This document shows, piece by piece, positions 8,282 to 16,500 of a DNA stretch of 64,000 nt. Numbering within the stretch: position 1 is the stretch's first letter; every line of letters starts with the position of its first letter. Below the pieces are notes generated by a model. The model worked only from the letters and a program-made list of their open reading frames with translations, had not been told where the DNA came from and did not search any database. Source of the stretch: Ramlibacter sp. Lineage in GTDB: Bacteria; Pseudomonadota; Gammaproteobacteria; Burkholderiales; Burkholderiaceae_C. The translations under genes and the position numbers were made by a program. The stretch lies in contig JADJPY010000001.1 in the NCBI GenBank assembly GCA_016713005.1, positions 701,271 to 765,270 of the forward strand, given 5' to 3'.

Positions 8282-9202
8282 ATGCAAGACCTCAACGATC
8301 TGCTTTACTTTGCCGAGGTGGTGGACCGGGGTGGTTTTGCCGCCGCCGGGCGGACGCTGGGCATCCCCAAATCGCGGCTGTCGCGCCGGGTGGCCGAGCT
8401 GGAAGAACGCCTGGGCGTGCGGCTGCTGCAGCGCACCACCCGCAAGCTGTCGCTGACCGAGGCCGGCGAGCGCTACCACCGGCATTGCGTGGCCATGCGC
8501 GAGCAGGCCGAGGCGGCCGACGAGGCGGTGGCCCAGGTGCAGGTCGAGCCCCGCGGCACCATCCGCATCGCCTGCCCGGTGACGCTGGCGCAGACCACGG
8601 TGGGGCCGCTGGTGCCGCTGTTCCTGGCCCGCCACCCCCAGGTGCGGGTGGACATGCGGGTCAGCAACCGGGTGGTGGATCTGGTGGAAGAGGGCGTGGA
8701 CGTGGCACTGCGCGTGCGGCCCACGCTGGAGGACAGCGGCAGCCTGGTCGTCAAGAACCTGGGCCTGACGCAGACCCTGCTGGTGGGCAGCCCGGCGCAA
8801 CTGGCCCGCCAGGGCCGGCCGGCGCGCGTGGAAGACCTGGCCCGGCTGGACACGGTCAGCATGTCGGCCGCGGACGGCCGCACCAGCTGGACGCTGCTGG
8901 GGCCGGACGAGCAGAGCCACACCCTGCACCACCAGCCGCGCTACGTGGCCGACGACCTGCTGACGCTGAAGATGGCCGTGGTGCGCGGCACCGGCATCTG
9001 CGCGCTGCCGGACTACATGTGCCGCGACGAGCTGCTGGACCGCCGGCTGGTGGAGGTGCTGCCCGGCTGGGCGCCGTGCCCGGGCATCTTCCATGCGGTG
9101 TTCCCGTCGCGGCGCGGGCTGGTGCCGGCGGTGCGGCGCTTTCTGGACTTTCTGGCCGATCACATCGTGGCCGAAGGGCGGGTGAGCAAGGCGGCGGGTT
9201 GA
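8282..9202 (+). CDS. LysR-type transcriptional regulator of the azoreductase
   Basis: 306-residue DNA-binding regulator. The N-terminal winged helix (residues 1-60) contains DLNDLLYFAEVVDRGGFAAA and the recognition helix region IPKSRLSRRVAELEERLGVR. The C-terminal periplasmic-binding-like effector domain runs from about residue 90. It resembles regulators that sit next to quinone/azo reductases. The start has a good ribosome site (AAGGAG). The inducer, possibly a quinone or electrophile, is unknown. Confidence 0.9.
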   Translation: MQDLNDLLYFAEVVDRGGFAAAGRTLGIPKSRLSRRVAELEERLGVRLLQRTTRKLSLTEAGERYHRHCVAMREQAEAADEAVAQVQVEPRGTIRIACPVTLAQTTVGPLVPLFLARHPQVRVDMRVSNRVVDLVEEGVDVALRVRPTLEDSGSLVVKNLGLTQTLLVGSPAQLARQGRPARVEDLARLDTVSMSAADGRTSWTLLGPDEQSHTLHHQPRYVADDLLTLKMAVVRGTGICALPDYMCRDELLDRRLVEVLPGWAPCPGIFHAVFPSRRGLVPAVRRFLDFLADHIVAEGRVSKAAG

Positions 9203-9225
9203 TTTCTCCCCAAAAAACTGTGTTT

Positions 9226-9245
9226 CCTCATCTGAATTGATGAGG
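9226..9245. other. Stem-loop after lysR
   Basis: CCTCATC-TGAATT-GATGAGG, a 7-bp stem with a 6-nt loop, located 24 nt after the LysR stop. It has no immediate T-tract, so a terminator role is possible but weak. A TATAGT hexamer at 9267-9272 could be the -10 box for the secretion operon. Confidence 0.4.
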
Positions 9246-9321
9246 CGTTAGTACCCCGCTTTCGCGTATAGTCGCGCGCAATCAGTACAAAACGTTACAG
9301 ATTCAGTCAAAAGGGAATTCC

Positions 9322-11574
9322 ATGGGCGTCGAGGCGTCGGTGCGGGCAGAGGGGCCTGTACCCGACCAGCAGCGGGGGGAGCCACTCCAGCCAGTACCAG
9401 CGGCCGTCGATGCGTCGCTGGCTGCGCTGTGCGCCATTGCACGCCTGCACCACGTCAGCGCCGACGCCGCCACACTGGCCCACCAGCTGGGTTTGGCGCC
9501 CAGCCAGCCGCCGACGCTTGACGACCTGCTGCGGGCCGCCCACCACCTGGGCCTGAAGGCCAAGCTGTCCGCCACCACCCCCGACCGCCTGAGCCTGACG
9601 CCATTGCCCGCGCTGGCGGTGATGCCCGCGGCCGAAGGCGCCCCGCGCATCGTCATCCTGGCTCAGTGCGATGGGCAACGCGTCCTCGTGCAGGACCCCG
9701 GCGCCACCGTGGCGCGCCCGGTTATCGAGCCGCTCGAGGCCTTCGCCCGGCAGTGGGCGCCCCAGGGCCGGGGCGAGCTGATCCTCATCACCAGCCGGGC
9801 CAGCTTGGCCGGTGAACTGGCCCGGTTTGACTTCTCGTGGTTCATCCCCAGCCTGGTCAAGTACCGCCGCCTGCTGGGCGAGGTGCTGCTGATCAGCTTC
9901 TTTTTGCAGGTGTTTGCCCTGGTCAGCCCGCTGTTCTTCCAGGTGGTGATGGACAAGGTTCTGGTGCACCGCGGCCTGACCACGCTGGATGTGCTGGTCA
10001 TCGGGCTGGTGGTGGTGGTGGTGTTCGAGAGCCTGCTCTCGGGCCTGCGCGCGCAGGTGTTCAGCCACACCACCAGCCGGATCGACGTGGAGCTGGGCGC
10101 GCGGCTGTTTCGCCACCTGGTGCAGCTGCCGCTGGCGTACTTCCAGGCGCGCCGGGTGGGCGACTCGGTGGCGCGCGTGCGCGAGCTGGAGAACATCCGC
10201 AGCTTCCTGACCGGCAACGCGCTTACCGTGGTGCTGGACGTGTTTTTCTCGATCATCTTTATCGCGGTGATGCTGTTCTACAGCGTGCCGCTCACCCTGA
10301 TCGTGCTGGTCAGCCTGCCGCTGTACTTTGGCCTGAGCCTGCTGGTGGTGCCGGTGCTGCGCCGCCGGCTGGACGAGAAGTTTGCCCGTAGCGCCGAGAA
10401 CCAGGCCATGCTGGTGGAGACGGTGACCGCCATCCAGACCGTCAAGGCCAGCGCGTTGGAGCCCGCCATGGCCCGCCGCTGGGACAACCAGCTGGCCGCC
10501 TACGTGAGCGCGGGTTTCCGCACCCAGAGCCTGGCCACCTGGGCGCACGAGGGCGTCAACCTGGTGGGCAAGCTGGTGAACGCGGCCACCCTTTGGTACG
10601 GCGCCCACCTGGTGATGAACAACCAGCTCACCGTGGGCCAGTTTGTGGCCTTCAACATGTTTGCCCAGCGTGTGGCCCAGCCCATCATTCGCATGGCCCA
10701 GCTGTGGACGGATTTCCAGCAAACGGGCATCTCGGTGGCGCGCCTGGGCGACATCCTGAACACCCGCACCGAAGTGCCGCCCTCGGCCGCCGCGCAACTG
10801 CCCCCGCTGAAAGGTCGCCTGACGCTGGACGGCGTGACCTTTCGCTACCGGCCCGAGGCCGCGCCGGTGCTGCAGGACCTGAGCCTGGACATCCGCCCCG
10901 GCGAGGTGCTGGGCATCGTGGGCCGCTCCGGCAGCGGCAAAAGCACGCTGACCAAGCTGGTGCAGCGCCTCTATGTGCCCGAGCAGGGCCGCGTGCTGGC
11001 GGATGGCGTGGACATCGGCCTGATCGACGCCGCCCAGTTGCGCCGCCAGGTGGGCGTGGTGCTGCAGGAGAACGTGCTGTTCAACCGCAGCGTGCGCGAG
11101 AACATCGCCATTGCCGACCCGGCCGCCCCGCTGGAGGCCGTGATGCGTGTGGCCCAGCTGGCCGGCGCACACGAGTTCATCAGCGAGCTGCCCGAGGGCT
11201 ACGACACCATCGTGGGCGAGCAGGGTTCATCCCTCTCGGGCGGGCAGCGCCAGCGCATTGCCATTGCGCGTGCGCTGTTCACCAACCCGCGCATCCTGAT
11301 CCTGGACGAAGCCACCAGCGCGCTGGACTACGAGAGCGAAGCCATCATCCAGCGCAACATGGCCCACATCTGCAAGGGCCGCACCGTGCTGATCATTGCG
11401 CACCGCCTGAGCGCCGTGCGCCACGCCCACCGCATCGTGGTGATGGAGCGCGGCCGCATCGTGGAGGCCGGCCCGCACGATGCGCTGCTGCAGGCCCCCA
11501 CCGGCGTGTATGCCCGCCTGTGGCGCATGCAAGAGGCCGGAAAAACTGCCGCCGCGCCGGAGCCCGCCCCATGA
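9322..11574 (+). CDS. Type I secretion ABC transporter with inactive C39-like domain (HlyB/LapB type)
   Basis: 750-residue inner-membrane exporter that energises secretion of an unfolded RTX substrate. Residues 30-150 form a C39-like domain in which the catalytic Cys is missing (DASLAALCAIARLH), so it docks rather than cleaves substrate. Residues 160-460 hold the transmembrane domain. The nucleotide-binding domain contains Walker A GRSGSGKST, signature LSGGQRQRIAIARAL, Walker B ILILDEATSALD and the H-loop IAHRLS. It overlaps the adaptor gene by ATGA. The expected substrate is the RTX protein 2 kb downstream. No TolC-type outer membrane gene is in the window. Confidence 0.95.
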   Translation: MGVEASVRAEGPVPDQQRGEPLQPVPAAVDASLAALCAIARLHHVSADAATLAHQLGLAPSQPPTLDDLLRAAHHLGLKAKLSATTPDRLSLTPLPALAVMPAAEGAPRIVILAQCDGQRVLVQDPGATVARPVIEPLEAFARQWAPQGRGELILITSRASLAGELARFDFSWFIPSLVKYRRLLGEVLLISFFLQVFALVSPLFFQVVMDKVLVHRGLTTLDVLVIGLVVVVVFESLLSGLRAQVFSHTTSRIDVELGARLFRHLVQLPLAYFQARRVGDSVARVRELENIRSFLTGNALTVVLDVFFSIIFIAVMLFYSVPLTLIVLVSLPLYFGLSLLVVPVLRRRLDEKFARSAENQAMLVETVTAIQTVKASALEPAMARRWDNQLAAYVSAGFRTQSLATWAHEGVNLVGKLVNAATLWYGAHLVMNNQLTVGQFVAFNMFAQRVAQPIIRMAQLWTDFQQTGISVARLGDILNTRTEVPPSAAAQLPPLKGRLTLDGVTFRYRPEAAPVLQDLSLDIRPGEVLGIVGRSGSGKSTLTKLVQRLYVPEQGRVLADGVDIGLIDAAQLRRQVGVVLQENVLFNRSVRENIAIADPAAPLEAVMRVAQLAGAHEFISELPEGYDTIVGEQGSSLSGGQRQRIAIARALFTNPRILILDEATSALDYESEAIIQRNMAHICKGRTVLIIAHRLSAVRHAHRIVVMERGRIVEAGPHDALLQAPTGVYARLWRMQEAGKTAAAPEPAP

Positions 11575-13052
11575 GCCACACCCCCAACCCGGCCGCCACA
11601 TCGGCGGCAGTGGCTGCACCCGCCCTGCGCCACCCCGTGGTGGAGCTGCTGGCCCGATACCGCGCCGTGCTGGGCGCCGCCTGGGCTGCCCGGCACGATC
11701 TGGCCGGCCCGCGCCGCCTGGCCGACGAGGCGGCTTTTCTGCCCGCCGCCCTGAGCCTGCAGGAAACCCCCATCCACCCCGCGCCGCGCCGCCTGGCCTG
11801 GGCGCTGATGGCCTTGTTTGCCGTGGCGCTGGCCTGGGCCACGCTGGGCCAGGTGGATATCGTGGCGGTGGCCAGCGGGCGCGTGGTGGTGAGCGAGCGC
11901 ACCAAGCTTGTGCAGCCGCTGGAGCGCAGCGTGGTCAAGCGCGTGCTGGTGCGCGACGGCCAGACGGTACAGGCCGGCCAGCCCCTGGTGGAGCTGGACC
12001 CCACCAGTGCCACCGCAGACAAAGCCAGCATGGACGAGCAGCGCCGCGCCGCCGAAAGCGAATGGCAGCGCAGCCATGCCCTGCTGGATTTGCTATCAAA
12101 TCAGGAGCGGGTCAGCAAGGCTGCAAGCGGGCTAGAGGCCAATTTTTCTTATGAAACGGCCCTGGACGCCGCCACCCGCGCCCAGCTGCAGGCCGAGTGG
12201 GCCGACATCACCGCGCGGCTGGCCAAGCTGGCCGCCGAAGCCGCGCGCCGCCAGGCCGAGGTGGCCACCGCCCGCGAGATGCTGGCCAAGCTGGAGGCCA
12301 CCGTGCCCCTGGCGCGCCAGCGCGAGGAAGACTTCAACAAGCTCAGCCAGCAGGGCTTTGTGGCCGGCCATGCGGGGCAGGACCGCACCCGCGAGCGCAT
12401 CGAGCAGGAGCGCGACCTGGCCACCCAGCGTGCCCGCCTGGCCGAAGCCCAGGCCGCGCTGAAGGAGAGCGAGAACACCCGCGCCGCCTGGCTGGCCGAG
12501 ACGCGCCGCGCCCTGCACGAGCGCCAGACCCAGGCCCAGCTGAAGCGCCAGCAGGCCACGCAAGAGCAGGCCAAGGCCGAGCACCGCGAAAAACTCACCA
12601 CCCTGGCCGCGCCCGTGGCCGGCGTGGTGCAGCAGCTGGCCGTGCACACCGCAGGCGGCGTGGTGACCGAGGCGCAGGTGTTGATGGTGATCGTGCCGCA
12701 GGAGACGCGCGTAACCGCCGAGGTGACGCTGGACAACAAGGACATCGGCTTTGTGGCGGCCGGCCAGGCGGCCGAGATCAAGCTGGAGACTTTTGCCTAC
12801 ACCCGCTACGGCACCGTGCCGGCCCGGGTAGCCCATGTGTCACCCGACGCGGTGCAGGACGAGAAGCGCGGCGCCGTCTTCAACGTGACGCTGACGCTGG
12901 ACCGCCCGGTGATGGATGTGGACGGCAAGCCCGTGCGCCTGAGCCCGGGGATGAACCTGACGGCCGAGATCAAGACCGGGCAGCGGCGGGTGATCGAGTA
13001 TTTGCTGAGCCCGGTGCAGAGGGCGGGGAATGAGAGTTTGAGGGAGCGGTAA
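11571..13052 (+). CDS. HlyD-family type I secretion membrane-fusion protein
   Basis: 493-residue periplasmic adaptor linking the ABC exporter to an outer-membrane channel. It has a short cytosolic N-terminus, one transmembrane helix near residues 82-102 (ALMALFAVALAWATLGQVDI), a lipoyl half (VASGRVVVSERTKLVQPLE), a long coiled-coil hairpin (about 175-345) rich in Ala/Glu/Arg, and the closing lipoyl/beta-barrel (LAAPVAGVVQQLAVHT onward). The start is set by overlap with the exporter stop. Residues about 174-192 of the coiled coil are encoded by a dispersed repeat copy in frame. Confidence 0.94.
   Translation: MSHTPNPAATSAAVAAPALRHPVVELLARYRAVLGAAWAARHDLAGPRRLADEAAFLPAALSLQETPIHPAPRRLAWALMALFAVALAWATLGQVDIVAVASGRVVVSERTKLVQPLERSVVKRVLVRDGQTVQAGQPLVELDPTSATADKASMDEQRRAAESEWQRSHALLDLLSNQERVSKAASGLEANFSYETALDAATRAQLQAEWADITARLAKLAAEAARRQAEVATAREMLAKLEATVPLARQREEDFNKLSQQGFVAGHAGQDRTRERIEQERDLATQRARLAEAQAALKESENTRAAWLAETRRALHERQTQAQLKRQQATQEQAKAEHREKLTTLAAPVAGVVQQLAVHTAGGVVTEAQVLMVIVPQETRVTAEVTLDNKDIGFVAAGQAAEIKLETFAYTRYGTVPARVAHVSPDAVQDEKRGAVFNVTLTLDRPVMDVDGKPVRLSPGMNLTAEIKTGQRRVIEYLLSPVQRAGNESLRER
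12091..12147 (+). repeat. Dispersed repeat copy R4, in frame inside hlyD
   Basis: TGCTATCAAATCAGGAGCGG followed by GTCAGCAAGGCTGC and AAGCGGGCTAGAGGCCAATT. It aligns with R2 and R3 across its whole length and is translated as roughly LLSNQERVSKAASGLEANF within the adaptor coiled coil. Confidence 0.75.
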
Positions 13053-13268
13053 TTCGATGAAGTTGGGATTCGGTCCGGGTCTAGTACATGGAGAAATTCT
13101 TGAAAGCACTACAGAATTCACGCCGAACTGATGCGTGGAAAATTTTGTTGCGAACTCACCGATGACTTCACGTAAACCACTACGGTGTTCCAGCCGGACT
13201 GGCGCACTGGGTGGGCAGGGATACAACCGAAGTTGCATAACAATTTTTCTAACTTAGGGTTTAACAAA

Positions 13269-13505
13269 ATGAAATTACTTAGTAGCGCCACTCTTCTGCT
13301 GTTAGCACTAATTTTCTTTTTCTTAGCAATGACATCGTATGCAATTTACATTTTTCGATTGAGAAAACCTGTTAGTTACTTTGATCTGATAACAAAAAAG
13401 AAATCCGGAGATAAGAGTGCAAAGCTCGTTTTGATCTTTTGGAATTTGGCAATTAGTTTTTCAGTCATTTTTGGGGCTTCATTGCTTGTGAGTTTTTTCT
13501 TTTGA
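13269..13505 (+). CDS. Small two-helix membrane protein, AT-rich, candidate immunity protein
   Basis: 78-residue protein of unknown family, made of two hydrophobic helices (about 4-30 and 53-78) separated by a charged loop with KKKSGDKSAK. An in-frame ATG at 13185 would add 28 residues, but MKLLSSATLLLL at 13269 puts the first helix at the N-terminus. The local DNA (13261-13500) is 33% GC by hand count, far below the flanking genes, suggesting recent acquisition. It lies between the type I secretion genes and the RTX gene, 14 nt before the latter, so the two are probably co-transcribed. Function is not known; an immunity or accessory role is inference from position and size. Confidence 0.6.
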   Translation: MKLLSSATLLLLALIFFFLAMTSYAIYIFRLRKPVSYFDLITKKKSGDKSAKLVLIFWNLAISFSVIFGASLLVSFFF

Positions 13506-13519
13506 ATTTGGAGAGTTAA

Positions 13520-16500
13520 ATGAGCGGACCAGTAATAGCTGAAGGTATTGCATTGGTAATTGATCTGTCGGCCGCAGGTGTTGGTGCGGTTGACAACGTG
13601 ATCCAGCTTCTGAATTCTCAGGGGCCTCTCGCTGCGGCGTCCGCGAGCGCTAGTCTGATCGCATCTGTTACAGCACCGATTCCTGGGGTTGGTGCTGCGA
13701 CAAATACCGTCTCTTTGACTCTGACATTAGTGAAGGGCGCAGCATATGCTGACGAAAATGGTGCATCGCTTGGTGACTACGTAAGTGCTATTGGTTCTGT
13801 AGTTTCAATTGTTGGATCACTACTAGCTATAGGGACGCCTCTTGGTTGGACGGCTTTGGGAATTGCTGCGGTCGGATCAACACTTACTGCTGTAGGATTC
13901 GGGTTGAATTTGAGAGACTTGAAAAACAGTGCAGCTTCAAATAAGCCATATCTTGAGAGTCGTGGATTTTCTCTTGCCAAGGATCCCTTAACTCTCGATC
14001 TCGACGCCGACGGCATCGAAGCAACGGCTATCGACATTTCCGCTCCCGTTCTGTTTGATCACGATGCCGATGGCATTCGCGTTGCTACTGGCTGGATCGG
14101 CGCAGACGATGCGCTGGTGGTGCTGGACCTTAACGGGAATGGGCTTATCGACAGTGGTCGTGAACTCTTTGGAGATAACACCCTCATCACCAGCGGCTTC
14201 TATGCTGGCAACATGGCCGCCAACGGCTACGAAGCCCTGGCCCAGCACGACACCAATCACGACGGGCAAATCAACAGCGCCGATGCCGTCTACGGCGAGC
14301 TGCGCCTTTGGCAAGACGCCAACCAGGACGGCATCAGCCAGAGTAGTGAGCTAAAAACTCTGCCACAGTCAGGGATAGGCGCCATCGGGGTACAGGCTAT
14401 CCCCAGCAACATCAACCTTGGCAACGGTAACACCCAGCCCTTCAGCGGCAGCTTCACCCGTATCAACGGGCAGCCCGGCCAAAGCGGCACTCCTGAGCTA
14501 TCGGGCAGCTTGCTGTTGGCCTCCAACAACTTCTACCGCGAATTCACCGACGACCCCAACCCGACAGCGGCGGCGACAGCATTGCCCCAGGTGGGCGGCA
14601 GTGGCTGGGCCAGGGACCTGCGCGAGGCTATGAGTCTGGGCACACCGCAGGCTCAGGCGTTGCAGGACCTGGTAGCGCAGTTTGCCGCCGCCACCACGCG
14701 TGGAGAGCAGCGCGCCTTACTGGACGATCTCGTCGCCGCCTGGGGGCGCACCAGCGGGCGCATGCTGGAGAGCATCTATGTGTACGGGTTCAACGGCACC
14801 ACGGTGGAGTATTCCTCCGGCGACCTGCTGCAAGCAAAGCTGACCATACATCCTGCCGGCATGGAAGTATCGGCATTCGATCCGTTGACTGGCCTGACCG
14901 GCAACACCTTGACGCCTGAGGGCGTCGAGGTGTTGCGCCGTCTGAATGTGCTGGAAGTCTTTAACGGAGAAAAGTTCATAGAAGCAGGTCTGCCGTCCGC
15001 GGCTGGCGCGATCCGGATGGCCAGCGGCGGGGGGTCTGGCGGTGGTGGCTCGGGGCAAGAGGCTACTGGTCCCCGCTACAACGTGACTTTGCACGCCCCG
15101 CAGATTGCTGCCCTCAACGCCAGCTACGACGCCCTGAGCGCCGCTGTGTACAGCGCGCTGGTGACTCAGACGCGTCTTAAACCCTATCTCGATAGCATCG
15201 AACTGGTGATCGACGAATCCGGCCTGCGCTTTGACACCACGGCCATGCAGGCCTTGCTGGATAACCTGCACGACGTAGACGCCAGCGGTGCCCTAGGGGA
15301 TTTGCTGGACCTGATGCAGGCAGCCACCCGACCGATGGCGTCGGTGGGTTATCTGGATACAGGCCTGCAGACCCTGCGCACCTGGGCCGAGGCCGGGGGC
15401 GACCCGGTGCTGCAGGCTCAAGCCGCAGCCATGGGCATCACCTTTGGCGGCAGCCGCAACGGCACCAGCCAGCCCGACGTGCTGTTTGGTGTGGAGGCTG
15501 CCGACACTCTGCGTGGGGGTGGTGGCAACGACGTCGTCGCTGGCGGCGCGGGTGACGACTGGCTGATGGGCGGCGCGGGTGACGACTTCATTGATGGCGG
15601 CGCCGGCAACGACGACTTGCGCGGGGGCGACGAGGGCTGGAGTGTCAACACCAGCGGCCTGGGCAACGACACCTACCTGTTTGGTCGGGGCGACGGGCAA
15701 GACACCATCTACGACAACACCACCAGCGCGGGCAACTTTGACCAGATTGTCTTCAAGGCCGGGGTACTGCCGCAAGATGTGCTGCTGACCCGTGAGGGCA
15801 ACAATTTGGTGCTGTCGATTGCGGGCACCACAGACCGCATCACCGTGTACGAAGGGGTGTCGACCGATGGCAGCACCGCCTGGGCGATAGAGCAGATCAG
15901 CTTCAGCGACGACACCTTCACGGTGTGGGATCTGGACACGATCAAGGCCAGGTTGCTGCAGGGCGGCACGGGCAACGACACGCTGACGGGCTACAACACC
16001 GACGACGTGATCACCGGTGACCTGGGCAACGACCACCTGGTGGGCCTGGCCGGCAACGACACGCTGGACGGCGGCGACGGCATTGACGTGCTGCGCGGCG
16101 GCGCGGGCGCGGACACCTTGCTGGGCGGCGCAGGCAACGACTGGCTGTTGGGCGGCGCGGGCGACGATGTGATCGACGGCGGCGCAGGCAACGACGACTT
16201 GCGCGGGGGCGACGACGGCTGGGGCGCCGACACCAGCGGCCTGGGCAACGACACCTACCTGTTTGGCCGGGGCGACGGGCAGGACTGGGTGTACGACAAC
16301 ACCACCACCGGCAGCGGTATCGACGCCATCACCTTCAAGGCCGGGGTTCTGCCGGGCGATGTGATGGTGAGCCGCAATGGCAACAACCTGGTGCTGGGCA
16401 TCGTGGGCACCTCCGACACCATCACCGTGTACGAAGGCCTGGTCAACGACGGCAACACCCCGTGGGCCATTGAACAGGTCCGCTTTGCCGACGAGCCGGG

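Noticed and set aside
9226..9245. Intrinsic terminator after lysR
   Set aside because: The stem is only 7 bp and no T-tract follows directly; recorded as a stem-loop instead.
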